Source: an uncultured Bacilli bacterium
GTDB lineage: Bacteria; Bacillota_I; Bacilli_A; RF39; UBA660
Direction of reading: 5' to 3'
DNA: 64,000 nucleotides
NCBI GenBank assembly: GCA_934130405.1
Contig: CAKOXX010000001.1
Coordinates: forward strand, 1-64,000
The notes under the pieces are model-generated. The model had not been told where the DNA came from, ran no database searches, and worked only from the letters and a program-made list of their open reading frames with translations. Shown piece after piece: positions 1-7,703 of the stretch. Within the stretch, counting starts at the first letter, position 1. Each line of letters begins with the position of its first letter. Position numbers and translations under genes: made by a program.

Positions 1-126
1 GGTAACTTTGATGATTTAACAGAACAGTCAGTAAAAGCTATTCAAAAACAAGAAGGATTACCAGTGAATGGAGTAGTAGATCCAGTCACTTGGTATAGAA
101 TTGTGGAACTTTCTAAGAAGCGCTAA
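1..126 (+). CDS. C-terminal fragment of a peptidoglycan-binding-domain protein
   Basis: The reading frame is open from the window edge to a TAA at 124-126, so only the last 41 residues are visible. The sequence resembles the end of a PG_binding_1 repeat: an AVKAIQ-like helix (here SVKAIQKQEGLP), then VNGVVDPVTW and a short final helix. Such domains anchor cell-wall hydrolases and other secreted proteins to peptidoglycan. The catalytic or main part lies outside the window, so the full function is unknown. A U-tract hairpin at its end separates it from the next genes. Confidence 0.6.
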   Translation, partial: GNFDDLTEQSVKAIQKQEGLPVNGVVDPVTWYRIVELSKKR

Positions 127-143
127 TAAAGCTTCTTTTTTTT
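115..143 (+). terminator. Intrinsic terminator
   Basis: Stem AAGAAGC (115-121) pairs with GCTTCTT (131-137), followed by a T run to 143. The left arm overlaps the last codons of the peptidoglycan-binding gene. Confidence 0.75.
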
Positions 144-187
144 GATACTTTGTGATAAAATAAATGAGCACAGGGGAGATGAAATAA

Positions 188-1060
188 ATGAAAAATTTAA
201 TGTTACCAACAAGAGATAATCTATTTGGAAATTATAAATTAAAACCAATTAAAATGTTAGGTACCGCTGCCAAAATAACTGACTTTGCTGTAATAAACGG
301 AGGGTTTTCTTGGCCTAGTGAAATATCATCAAGTAGTTATGGTACTTATGTATTTGAAGATAGGAAAAACAAAGATGGAGATATAGTTTCTTATATAGAA
401 GATGATGGAAAAGCTGACATTCTTCTATATAATAGTGGCTTGGGAATTAGACCGGTTGCTGATTTTTCTTCATTAAAAGATACATCAGAATTTAAATATA
501 AAAAAAGGGAAGATGGTATCATTGAAATAGAATATGGTTATTATTTGCAGGATGCTGTTTCTAAAAAAATGCAAGATGAGTTAAATAATATTACTGCAAT
601 TAATAGCTTAGTAATTAGTTCTGAACAAAAAGAAAAGATAAAAAATATTTTGCAAGTAAATGATATATTACAGACTCATGATAAATATTTTAATAATATC
701 AAAATTTATGATGATATTAGTTATGATGAAATTCCTGTATATAAATATAAAAATAGAAGATTTGCCAATGTAACTGTTCAAAATCATAATGTTATAAGAA
801 ATAGTTTTTGTCTATCTAATGGTGAATCGTATCAAAATGATGAAAAGGTTTGGATAGAAGAAAAGCCTGTTAAATGGTTATTAGATGAAGAACAAGGACT
901 TATGATAAGTGAAATGATTTTACAAGCAGGTATAAAATTTTATCATGATGATTATCCTACACCTCCAAATTTTTATTCTGAAGGACTAAATTTATACCTA
1001 AATCAGTTTACAATAAAAGATAAACTTAATGATACAAAAGAATTAATAAAAAGGAAATAA
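188..1060 (+). CDS. Unknown protein, first of three tandem paralogues
   Basis: I do not recognise a characterised family. The 290-residue protein has no signal peptide or membrane segment. It shares a common plan with the next two genes: an N-terminal F.NYKLK...KITDFA.INGG block, a GIRPV motif near residue 90, a YG.YLQ motif, a (K/Q)Y..RRFA.V block, a LSNG.SY motif, and WIEEKPVKWL followed by ISE.I.QAGIKF. The last block resembles the 'W.VL...LLIS' core of DUF6273-like surface-associated domains, but that link is tentative. The ATG is preceded by AGGGGAGATG at a suitable distance. Only 17 bases separate it from the next copy, so the three are probably co-transcribed. Confidence 0.75.
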   Translation: MKNLMLPTRDNLFGNYKLKPIKMLGTAAKITDFAVINGGFSWPSEISSSSYGTYVFEDRKNKDGDIVSYIEDDGKADILLYNSGLGIRPVADFSSLKDTSEFKYKKREDGIIEIEYGYYLQDAVSKKMQDELNNITAINSLVISSEQKEKIKNILQVNDILQTHDKYFNNIKIYDDISYDEIPVYKYKNRRFANVTVQNHNVIRNSFCLSNGESYQNDEKVWIEEKPVKWLLDEEQGLMISEMILQAGIKFYHDDYPTPPNFYSEGLNLYLNQFTIKDKLNDTKELIKRK

Positions 1061-1077
1061 AATAGAAAGAGGAATTT

Positions 1078-1974
1078 ATGCAAAATTTAACATTACTAAA
1101 TTCAAAAGAAATTAAGGCATTTGATAAATATAAATTAAAAAAAGAAATATCAAGTACAAGAACAGCGCAAATAACTGATTATGCTATATTAAATGGTGGT
1201 TATAGTAGCAATGAGGAAGATTTAAAAAACGTTGGAAAATACTTTACAAATGATTTTCAACAATTTGTAGAATACGGACCATATTTACCAAATTTTATAG
1301 ATGATTTAGGCCAAAAATTACCAGGGTTTTATATGGGTGATGTTGGTATTCGTCCAGCTATGAGATTTTCTACATTTCATTCTATTAATCCTGATTTAAC
1401 ACTTTCTAGATTAACAGCAGAGCTTTTTGAAGTTGATTATGGAAAATATTTGCAAGATAGTGCTGAAGAAGAATTACAAAATAAACTAACTAATGCAGTT
1501 GCTATTGATAGTTTAGATCTTAAAGATAGTGAAAGAAAACAAATAGTAGATATTTTAAAAATTGAAAAAATAACAAAAACTAATGATTTCTATGAGAAAA
1601 ATGAAAGAAAATATAGAGAATTTGTTCCTAAAAAGGTTATCATTTATGAATATCAAAGAAGAAGGTTTGCTAAAGTAAAAGCTGATACTAGTTTTTTTGA
1701 TGATGAGAGTTTTGTTCTTTCCAATGGTGCATCTTATAAAAACGGAGATAGTATTTGGATAGAAGAAAAACCAATTAAGTGGTTGATTAATAAAGAAAAA
1801 GACATAATGTTATCTGAAAAAATTATTCAAGCAGGAATTAAATTTGATTATAATAATATTATATATGAACCAGAATTCTATAATACAACAATGTTTAACT
1901 ATTTAGGTGAACATATGGCACAAGAAATGTTTAAATATGATAAGATTTTAGTAAAAAATCGAAAAAGAGTTTAG
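1078..1974 (+). CDS. Unknown protein, second of three tandem paralogues
   Basis: This 298-residue protein has the same order of motifs as its neighbours: ITDYAILNGGYSSN, GIRPA, YGKYLQ, YEYQRRRFAKVKA, LSNGASYKNG, WIEEKPIKWL and QAGIKF. It is closer to the third copy than to the first, for example in the shared NGG(Y/F)SSN and AKVKA.T segments. A GAGGAATTT Shine-Dalgarno precedes the ATG. It is cytoplasmic by appearance, with no signal peptide. Function is unknown; a binding or modifying role on a shared ligand is only a guess from the duplication. Confidence 0.75.
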   Translation: MQNLTLLNSKEIKAFDKYKLKKEISSTRTAQITDYAILNGGYSSNEEDLKNVGKYFTNDFQQFVEYGPYLPNFIDDLGQKLPGFYMGDVGIRPAMRFSTFHSINPDLTLSRLTAELFEVDYGKYLQDSAEEELQNKLTNAVAIDSLDLKDSERKQIVDILKIEKITKTNDFYEKNERKYREFVPKKVIIYEYQRRRFAKVKADTSFFDDESFVLSNGASYKNGDSIWIEEKPIKWLINKEKDIMLSEKIIQAGIKFDYNNIIYEPEFYNTTMFNYLGEHMAQEMFKYDKILVKNRKRV

Positions 1975-1988
1975 AAAAGGTGTAGTTT

Positions 1989-2873
1989 ATGCAAAGCTTA
2001 ACATTACCAAGTGAAGTTGAAGTATTTGGCGATTATAAACTTAAGCAAACTAAAAGGATTGGAACAATCACTCAAATAACTGATTATGCTATATTAAATG
2101 GTGGTTTTAGTAGTAATAAAGAGAATTTAGTTAATACCGGTAGATACTTTTTAAATGATTTATATAAACGAGCTTTCTTCTCTGCTTATATAGTTTCTTA
2201 TGTAGATGAATTTGGTCAAAAACAAGCTAGTGAAGAAGCGACTGGTATTGGAATTAGACCAGTATTAGAATACTCTGATGTTTTAGCAAATAATCCAGAT
2301 TTAAGACCTATTAGAATAGATAGTAACCTTTCAGAAGTTAGTTATGGAAAGATACTGCAGTCAGCTGTAGATAGTGAACTACAAGTAAAACTAACTAATG
2401 CTAAAGCTTTAAAAGAATTAATCTTAACTGGAGAACAAAAGGAACATTTAAAAGACTTTTTACAATTAGATGAAATAACTATTACAGATGATGTTTATAT
2501 CAGAAATACAAAAAACTATTCTTCTTTCTTTGCACAAACAATACCTGTTTATGAATATCAAGGAAGAAGATTTGCTAAAGTAAAAGCTAATACTTGTTTT
2601 TCTAATGATGAAAATTTTACTCTTTCTAACGGGGTAAGTTATAAAAATGGTGATGATATCTGGATAGAAGAAGAACCTGTTAAATGGATAATTAATGAGA
2701 AAAATGATACGATGATAAGTAAAAAAATTATTCAAGCAGGAGTTAGGTATGATAGAGAAAATTACTTTTTTGAAGAACCTAATTTCTTTAGAACAGAACT
2801 AAATTATTATCTTAATAATTATCTATCAAAGGAACTATTTAGAAGTGAAAAAACTCTAACTAAGAGGAAATAA
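1989..2873 (+). CDS. Unknown protein, third of three tandem paralogues
   Basis: This 294-residue protein is the last member of the triplet. It keeps ITDYAILNGGFSSN, GIRPVLE, SYGKILQ, YEYQGRRFAKVKA, LSNGVSYKNG, WIEEEPVKWI and QAGVRY. AAAAGGTG lies just upstream of the ATG, and 14 bases separate it from the previous copy. The gene ends in a basic KRK tail like the first copy and is followed by a hairpin terminator, which closes the unit. The large number of substitutions between copies indicates old duplications and not a recent copy error. Confidence 0.75.
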   Translation: MQSLTLPSEVEVFGDYKLKQTKRIGTITQITDYAILNGGFSSNKENLVNTGRYFLNDLYKRAFFSAYIVSYVDEFGQKQASEEATGIGIRPVLEYSDVLANNPDLRPIRIDSNLSEVSYGKILQSAVDSELQVKLTNAKALKELILTGEQKEHLKDFLQLDEITITDDVYIRNTKNYSSFFAQTIPVYEYQGRRFAKVKANTCFSNDENFTLSNGVSYKNGDDIWIEEEPVKWIINEKNDTMISKKIIQAGVRYDRENYFFEEPNFFRTELNYYLNNYLSKELFRSEKTLTKRK

Positions 2874-2888
2874 TAATCCCTCTTTTTC
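2862..2888 (+). terminator. Probable intrinsic terminator after the paralogue triplet
   Basis: AAGAGG (2862-2867) can pair with CCTCTT (2879-2884), followed by a short T run. The stem is only six pairs and includes the stop codon region, so strength is uncertain. Confidence 0.5.
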
Positions 2889-2889
2889 C

Positions 2890-2918
2890 TTGTAAATAGT
2901 ATCTTTTCTTAGTATAAT
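2890..2918 (+). promoter_or_regulatory. Sigma-A-type promoter for nusB operon
   Basis: TTGTAA (2890-2895) and a perfect TATAAT (2913-2918) are separated by 17 bases, 25 bases ahead of the nusB start and right after the previous terminator. Confidence 0.7.
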
Positions 2919-2942
2919 AAAATTGTTGTGAGGTGAGATGAA

Positions 2943-3356
2943 ATGGAAGAAACACGTAGTGGCGCAAGAGAAACAGCTATGAAAATACTTTATCAGATAT
3001 CAATACTAGAGAAAGCTGAAGCTAGTTATGATTTAGATGAAATTTTTTCAAGAGTTGAAGGTCGTAATAAAGAATTTATTGAAAGTATTGTAAATGAAGT
3101 AATTCTAAAAAAAGAAGAATTAGATAAAAAAGCAAACACATATTTAATTAACTGGGAAATAAATAGATTAAATAAAGTAGATCAAGCTATTTTTGAAATA
3201 GCTGTTTATGAACTTCTTTATACTGATACACCAAAAAAGGTAGTAATTGATGAAGCTATTAATTTATCTAAGAAATATAGTGAAGATGCCGTTGTTAAAA
3301 TGTTAAATGGTGTTTTGGATAAAATTTATCACGAAGAGGATAAAGATGCAGAATGA
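2943..3356 (+). CDS. nusB: Transcription antitermination factor NusB
   Basis: NusB is a small all-helical RNA-binding protein. With NusE (S10) it binds boxA RNA and supports antitermination of rRNA operons. At 137 residues it has the family's usual length. The RE.AMKILYQI N-terminus, the central LDK.A...L..W...RL..VD..I...A.YEL motif, and the KVVIDEAI.L.K.Y....A..M.NGVLDKI ending are typical of NusB. The ATG follows GAGGTGAG. It overlaps xseA by 11 bases, and nusB next to xseAB is a common Bacillota arrangement. Confidence 0.95.
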   Translation: MEETRSGARETAMKILYQISILEKAEASYDLDEIFSRVEGRNKEFIESIVNEVILKKEELDKKANTYLINWEINRLNKVDQAIFEIAVYELLYTDTPKKVVIDEAINLSKKYSEDAVVKMLNGVLDKIYHEEDKDAE

Positions 3357-4599
3357 GTATCTAACTGTCAGTCAGTTGACAAGATATATTAAATATAAAA
3401 TAGATAATGATACTAACTTACAAGAAGTATATTTAAAAGGAGAAATATCTAACTTTAAGGCTCATACTAGAGGGCACTTTTATTTTACGATAAAAGATGA
3501 AGGTAGTAGAATTAATGCCGTTATGTTCGCATCAAGCGCTAAAAATGTTAAGTTTACTCCTGAAGATGGAATGAAAATACTAGTTAAGGGTAAGATATCA
3601 GTTTATGAAGCAACTGGTGGTTATCAAATCTATGTAAATGAAATGACTGAAGATGGAGTAGGAAACTTATATGTTGCTTTTGAACAGTTAAAGAAAAAAC
3701 TTGCTAATGAAGGTTTGTTTTCAGAAAGTCATAAGAAAAAGATACCTAGAATACCAGAAAGAGTAGGAGTAATAACAGCATCTACTGGAGCTGCTATAAG
3801 AGATATTATTTCTACTATTAATAGAAGATTCCCTTTAGTAGAAGTTATTTTATTTCCAGCTCTTGTACAAGGAGAAAATGCTAAAGAAGATATTGTAAGG
3901 CAGATAAAAAGAGCCGAAGATTATAATCTAGATGTTCTAATAGTCGGTAGAGGTGGTGGTTCTATCGAAGACTTATGGGCTTTTAATGAAGAGATAGTAG
4001 CAAGAGCAATATATGATTGTTCTATTCCTGTTATTAGTGCTGTTGGTCATGAAATTGACTTTACAATTGCAGATTTTGTAGCAGATCTTAGAGCACCAAC
4101 ACCAACGGGAGCAGCAGAAATAGCAGTTCCTAATAAAAAAGATGTTATTAATTATATTGAACAGTTAAAACTTCGTAGTATTAAAAATATAAATACTATT
4201 TTAGAATTAAAAAAGAAAAGATTACTTAAAGTTAAAGATAGTTATATACTAAATAATCCGATAGATTTGTATGCTAGTAAAACAATGAAACTTGATTACT
4301 TGGAAGATAGATTGATTACCAACTATAAAAATTTATTAGATAGAAAGAAAGCTAAACTAAATTTAGTATTAACTAGAAGATGTCTTACTAATCCAGAAGT
4401 AATTCTTGATAAGAAGAAACATAATTATCTTTTATTAATTAATAAATTAGATGCTCTTAGTCCCTTAAAAACACTAGATAGAGGTTATAGTATTATTAAA
4501 CATAATCATAAAGCTATTGCAAGTGTTAAAGATTTAAAGAGTAACGATAAAATAGAAATAGAACTAAAAGATGGCAGTATTAATGCTACCGTTATATAA
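3346..4599 (+). CDS. xseA: Exodeoxyribonuclease VII large subunit
   Basis: XseA forms exonuclease VII with XseB and degrades single-stranded DNA into oligonucleotides during repair. An N-terminal OB fold (roughly residues 1-100, with YLKGEISN and GHFYFTIKDE) precedes the catalytic domain. That domain carries VGVITASTGAAIRDI, GRGGGSIEDLWAFN and a VGHEIDFTIADFVADLRAPTPTGAAE block, followed by a long helical region for XseB binding. I chose the ATG at 3346 because GAAGAGG lies upstream and MQNEYLTVSQLT matches the family start; the frame continues further upstream inside nusB. The protein is 417 residues, near the usual length. Confidence 0.95.
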   Translation: MQNEYLTVSQLTRYIKYKIDNDTNLQEVYLKGEISNFKAHTRGHFYFTIKDEGSRINAVMFASSAKNVKFTPEDGMKILVKGKISVYEATGGYQIYVNEMTEDGVGNLYVAFEQLKKKLANEGLFSESHKKKIPRIPERVGVITASTGAAIRDIISTINRRFPLVEVILFPALVQGENAKEDIVRQIKRAEDYNLDVLIVGRGGGSIEDLWAFNEEIVARAIYDCSIPVISAVGHEIDFTIADFVADLRAPTPTGAAEIAVPNKKDVINYIEQLKLRSIKNINTILELKKKRLLKVKDSYILNNPIDLYASKTMKLDYLEDRLITNYKNLLDRKKAKLNLVLTRRCLTNPEVILDKKKHNYLLLINKLDALSPLKTLDRGYSIIKHNHKAIASVKDLKSNDKIEIELKDGSINATVI

Positions 4600-4612
4600 A
4601 AGAGGTGTGTGT

Positions 4613-4843
4613 ATGGAAAAGAAAGAAAAAAAGTTTGAAGAAAAAATGGGCGAATTAGAAAGTCTTGTTAAATCTTTAGAAAATGGGGAAGTTGAACTTG
4701 ATCAGGCGATAAAAAGTTTTACGGAAGCAATGAAATTAGCTAAAGATTGCGATAAAGATTTAAAAGATGCTGAAAAAGCCTTAACGGAAATAGTTGGTGA
4801 AGATGGTACTATCAAAGAATTTGCAGGAGAAGTAAATGAATAG
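4613..4843 (+). CDS. xseB: Exodeoxyribonuclease VII small subunit
   Basis: XseB is the short helical partner of XseA. The 76-residue protein has the family pattern FEEKMGELESLVKSLENGEVELDQAIK.F.EAM.L.K.C...L..AE. The ATG at 4613 follows AGAGGTG. It lies 13 bases after xseA and overlaps the next gene by 8 bases, so the unit is translationally coupled. Confidence 0.93.
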   Translation: MEKKEKKFEEKMGELESLVKSLENGEVELDQAIKSFTEAMKLAKDCDKDLKDAEKALTEIVGEDGTIKEFAGEVNE

Positions 4844-5093
4844 TTTAGTAATACATGGAATATATCGTCATTTTAAAGGGGATTATTATCTTGTAGAAGA
4901 TATAGCTTTTGACTCAGAAACTCATAAAGAGATGGTAGTATATCGTAAATTATATGATGATTGTTCTTTATGGGTAAGACCTGTAGAAATGTTTTTAAGT
5001 GAAGTTGATTACAATAAATATCCTAATGTAGAGCAAAAGTATCGTTTCGAACTAGTAGATGTTAAAAGTGTTAAAGATAAATTTAAAGCATAA
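4836..5093 (+). CDS. DUF1653 family protein
   Basis: This 85-residue protein shows the DUF1653 signature: GIYRHFKGDYYLV, then IA..SET...MVVYR.LY, then LWVRP.EMF...V. The domain is a small beta-rich fold of unknown function, widespread as a stand-alone protein in bacteria. It overlaps the end of xseB and so probably shares its mRNA; the link to exonuclease VII is positional only. Confidence 0.85.
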   Translation: MNSLVIHGIYRHFKGDYYLVEDIAFDSETHKEMVVYRKLYDDCSLWVRPVEMFLSEVDYNKYPNVEQKYRFELVDVKSVKDKFKA

Positions 5094-5095
5094 TA

Positions 5096-5127
5096 AAAAA
5101 TACTCGTATAAGGGTATTTTTATTTTT
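5096..5127 (+). terminator. Intrinsic terminator of the nusB operon
   Basis: AAAAATACTC (5096-5105) pairs with GGGTATTTTT (5112-5121) around the loop GTATAA with one G-T wobble. A further T-rich stretch follows to 5127. Confidence 0.8.
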
Positions 5128-5175
5128 GATAGAATGTCTTCATATATAAAACATTTTTAAAGTTTGTTTTTATAT

Positions 5176-5203
5176 TTGATAATATATGTTAATATGGTAA
5201 AAT
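5176..5203 (+). promoter_or_regulatory. Candidate promoter for a non-coding RNA
   Basis: TTGATA (5176-5181) and TAAAAT (5198-5203) are 16 bases apart, with no open reading frame downstream before a hairpin near 5365-5394. This points to an RNA gene and not a protein gene. Confidence 0.5.
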
Positions 5204-5209
5204 CAAATT

Positions 5210-5395
5210 AAGAGTTAACAAAAAAACTGCCTAAGCAGTTTCTCATCACATAATGAGTATTTAGGTAAACCTTTATTTTAACTCTTCTATGTCATCTTAA
5301 ATGGTATTAAAACAATAGGATTGAGAGCTGAGGAAAGCCATACGTTTTAGTTCTATGTAAAAGTAAAAAGATGCTAACTACTAGCACCTTTTTTG
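5210..5395 (+). ncRNA. Candidate structured RNA of about 185 nt, unidentified
   Basis: The segment between two convergent genes has no coding frame but clear pairing. AAGAGTTAA (5210-5218) pairs with TTAACTCTT (5278-5286), enclosing AAACTGC/GCAGTTT (5224-5230 with 5235-5241) and CTCAT/ATGAG (5242-5246 with 5253-5257). A promoter-like pair lies at 5176-5203. A hairpin with a T run ends it at about 5394, though that stem has an A-C mismatch on this strand. I tried to match it to 6S, RNase P, SRP RNA, tmRNA and common riboswitches and found no convincing fit. Read on the minus strand, the 5224-5241 hairpin is followed by a U run, so a minus-strand RNA or a 3' UTR of spoIVB is the alternative. 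Confidence 0.4.
5364..5395 (-). terminator. Terminator of spoIVB
   Basis: On the minus strand AAAAAGGTGCTA pairs with TAGCATCTTTTT (one G-U) and ends in a T run. It overlaps the spoIVB stop codon. The same hairpin could serve plus-strand transcription. Confidence 0.6.
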
Positions 5396-6390
5396 TCTCC
5401 TTCTTCAAGCATTGTCGTTATAAAAATACCATATCCTTTCTTTGTATCACTTACAATAACATGAGTTACTGCACCGATAATTTTGTTATTCTGGATAATA
5501 GGTGAACCACTCATTCCCTGAATGACACCACCAGTTTCTTCAAGAAGCTTAGAATCGGTTATTTCAAATAAAATATTTTTAGTATCACTGTTTTTATTAA
5601 CTTCTAGAATATTTATTTCATAAGTGTTAATATCACTACCATTTAAAACTGTTCTAATAGTAGCCTTACCTTTAACTACTTCATTTTTACTAGCTACTTT
5701 TAAAGTATCATTGCTAGGAAAAGTATCTTGATATTTACCAAAAATACCAGATTTTTCATTAGTAGTTACTTTACCATAAATAGTACTTTTATCATAAATA
5801 GCATTTTTCTCTCCGGGAGATCCATTGCTACTTCTAGTAGTACTAGTTACATCAGCTTTAAATATCTTGCCATCTTTAATTTCAAACTTTTCACCCGTTG
5901 TTTTTTCTAAGATTTCATGTCCTAATGCTCCGAAAATCTTGGTTTCTGGGTCAATATAAGTAAGTGTTCCGATACCAGTTATTTCATCTTTTACATAAAG
6001 TCCTGTCTTACAAATACTATCACTCTCACAGACAAGATCTAAAGGTAGAGTAGAAGTCTTACTGTTACGTTCAATAGTTACATCTAACTTTTTGTTCGTT
6101 GCTTCTTTATTAACGATATTCACCATTTCTTCAATAGTAGTTATATTTTGATCATTAATTGAAACGATTTTATCACCCACTAAAAAACCAGCATCTTTTC
6201 CAATATATTCATCTTGTACCTTGTAAAAACCAACAACTAATACACCTTTAGAATTTACTTCAATACCGACGGTTTCTCCGCCTGGGATAATATAATTAGA
6301 ATAAGCTAAAGCATTTAAGGGAATAATAAATATAGATAAAAGAAGGAGAAAATATTGTAGCTTACATTTTTTATTTTTAAAAAAATTCAT
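5374..6390 (-). CDS. spoIVB: SpoIVB signalling serine protease (S55)
   Basis: SpoIVB is secreted from the forespore into the intermembrane space. There it cleaves SpoIVFA and so triggers pro-sigma-K processing. The 338-residue protein has an N-terminal signal anchor (hydrophobic from about 12 to 29) and a PDZ domain (GVLVVGFY, AGFLVGDKIVSINDQ). The peptidase domain carries ALGHEI (catalytic His; G is more usual in the fifth position) and GMSGSPI (catalytic Ser). It is shorter than Bacillus SpoIVB. I start at the second ATG (6390), because AAGGAG lies 9 bases from it and directly abuts the first ATG. It is evidence for sporulation capacity. Confidence 0.9.
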   Translation of the reverse strand: MNFFKNKKCKLQYFLLLLSIFIIPLNALAYSNYIIPGGETVGIEVNSKGVLVVGFYKVQDEYIGKDAGFLVGDKIVSINDQNITTIEEMVNIVNKEATNKKLDVTIERNSKTSTLPLDLVCESDSICKTGLYVKDEITGIGTLTYIDPETKIFGALGHEILEKTTGEKFEIKDGKIFKADVTSTTRSSNGSPGEKNAIYDKSTIYGKVTTNEKSGIFGKYQDTFPSNDTLKVASKNEVVKGKATIRTVLNGSDINTYEINILEVNKNSDTKNILFEITDSKLLEETGGVIQGMSGSPIIQNNKIIGAVTHVIVSDTKKGYGIFITTMLEEGDKKGASS

Positions 6391-6484
6391 GATAATCATC
6401 TCCTTTTAGTAGGCTACATTATTATTATGACTAAAATTTAGAAAAAAATAGAGTAAATATCTACCAGTTACTTCTTTGATATGG

Positions 6485-6490
6485 TATAAT
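6485..6490 (+). promoter_or_regulatory. -10 element ahead of 6517 gene
   Basis: A perfect TATAAT lies 26 bases upstream of the ATG at 6517. No good -35 hexamer is visible at the right distance. Confidence 0.35.
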
Positions 6491-6516
6491 ATAGTACTTG
6501 TAAAGGATTTGATAAA

Positions 6517-6822
6517 ATGAAGGTTTGGAAACGTGTTAGATTTTTAAAAAAAGACAAAAAAATTGACATGATTACTAAAAGTTATGTCAATTATATATAT
6601 GAGAATAGCCCAATAAATGAGATTTTTGATAGATATAAAGTATCACCCAGTGAAAGAGTTAGATTAAATCAGTATATTTCCGATAGAATAGCAGGACTAG
6701 TTGTTTTGTCACTTGCTAATGATAAAGAAAGATTAAACGATATTGTTATAAAATATTATAATAATCAATTATTAGTTGGTGAAATAGTACCAGAAATCGA
6801 AGGATTTATTGATATTAAATAA
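6517..6822 (+). CDS. Hypothetical protein, 101 residues
   Basis: I do not recognise this protein. It is basic at the N-terminus (MKVWKRVRFLKKDKK) and predicted helical, with no signal peptide or membrane segment. The ATG is preceded by AAAGGA. It lies between spoIVB and a spoIIM-like gene, so a sporulation role is possible, but nothing in the sequence shows it. Its last 8 bases overlap the end of a convergent 29-residue ORF. Confidence 0.6.
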   Translation: MKVWKRVRFLKKDKKIDMITKSYVNYIYENSPINEIFDRYKVSPSERVRLNQYISDRIAGLVVLSLANDKERLNDIVIKYYNNQLLVGEIVPEIEGFIDIK

Positions 6823-6904
6823 CATAATAAATAATAACACTTAAAAAGCTAGCAATTACAGCTACTATTAAAATAACAGACATAATTTTCATAAACTTAT
6901 TCAT
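6815..6904 (-). CDS. Small single-pass membrane peptide, 29 residues
   Basis: An ATG at 6904 is preceded by AGAGGTG at good spacing and opens a 29-codon frame. The peptide starts MNKFMK and continues with an unbroken run of I, V, L, A and S that would span the membrane once. It is too short for usual gene callers. The Shine-Dalgarno and clean hydrophobic composition support translation. No family is recognised; function unknown. Confidence 0.5.
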   Translation of the reverse strand: MNKFMKIMSVILIVAVIASFLSVIIYYVI

Positions 6905-7008
6905 CTTGTTCACCTCTAGAATTATTATATAAAAAAAGTCACTTTTTGTAAAAGAAAAATTAACAAGTTACTAAATATTTAGAATAAGCTTTACTAAGGG
7001 TGATATTA

Positions 7009-7629
7009 ATGAATGAAGCAAGTAAAAAAGTAAAAAATAAGCTTTATGAACAGAAAAAAATCTACTTATCGATTATTATAACTATTGCATTAGGGATTAT
7101 TTCAGGAATTATTTATAACTTAATTTTATCAAAAAGTAATCATACTTTAATAACCAATCAATTGAATAGTTTCTTTGATGCTATCAAGAAGAATGATATA
7201 AATTATATACCAATGTTATTTAATAGCTTGATAGGGAATTTATCCTTAGTTATACTCATCTGGCTTTTAGGTATTTCTATTATTGGTCTACCACTCATTT
7301 ATATATTATGCTTTGGAAAAGGATTTTTATTAAGCTTTTCTATAATATCTATTCTTACCACTTATAAATTTAAAGGTATTATATTAGCAGTTTGTTATTT
7401 AATACCAGGACCAATTATACTTTTATTATATTTAATCTTTCTAGGATTCTCTTCAGCTTTCTTTTCTAAAAAATTATTTAGCTATTTATTTTTAAAACAA
7501 GATATATCACTAAGACACTCGATGAAAAGATATTTACAGGTATTATTAGTTAGCGTTGTAGTAGCAGGATGTTGTAGCTTGTTTGATACCTTCTTTATGC
7601 CTAATTTCTTGAAATTATTTTTGTTATAG
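7009..7629 (+). CDS. spoIIM: Stage II sporulation protein M-like membrane protein
   Basis: SpoIIM works with SpoIID and SpoIIP in septal peptidoglycan removal during engulfment. The 206-residue protein has about five membrane segments. It also has the family's LLGISIIGLPLIYILCFGKGFLLSFSI block, followed by IPGPIILLLYLIFLGFSSAFF. An amphipathic basic N-terminus precedes the first segment. I use the ATG at 7009, 8 bases after AAGGG; a GTG at 7000 is in frame but lies inside the ribosome site. Broader DUF95/SpoIIM family members also occur outside sporulation, so the symbol is probable only. Confidence 0.75.
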   Translation: MNEASKKVKNKLYEQKKIYLSIIITIALGIISGIIYNLILSKSNHTLITNQLNSFFDAIKKNDINYIPMLFNSLIGNLSLVILIWLLGISIIGLPLIYILCFGKGFLLSFSIISILTTYKFKGIILAVCYLIPGPIILLLYLIFLGFSSAFFSKKLFSYLFLKQDISLRHSMKRYLQVLLVSVVVAGCCSLFDTFFMPNFLKLFLL

Positions 7630-7639
7630 TAAAAAAGTA

Positions 7640-7668
7640 TTGATAAACATATTTCCCTACTGTACTAT
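7640..7668 (+). promoter_or_regulatory. Promoter for the 7704-8712 gene pair
   Basis: TTGATA (7640-7645) and TACTAT (7663-7668) are separated by 17 bases, 36 bases ahead of the next ATG. Confidence 0.55.
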
Positions 7669-7703
7669 ATATAGTAAGTAAACAAGTAAGAAAGGAAATA
7701 AAT

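Noticed and set aside
5210..5395. 6S RNA, RNase P RNA, SRP RNA or a known riboswitch
   Set aside because: A GAGGAAAGCC tract recalls RNase P, but length and other conserved regions are missing. No 6S bubble, SRP core or riboswitch consensus could be aligned by eye.
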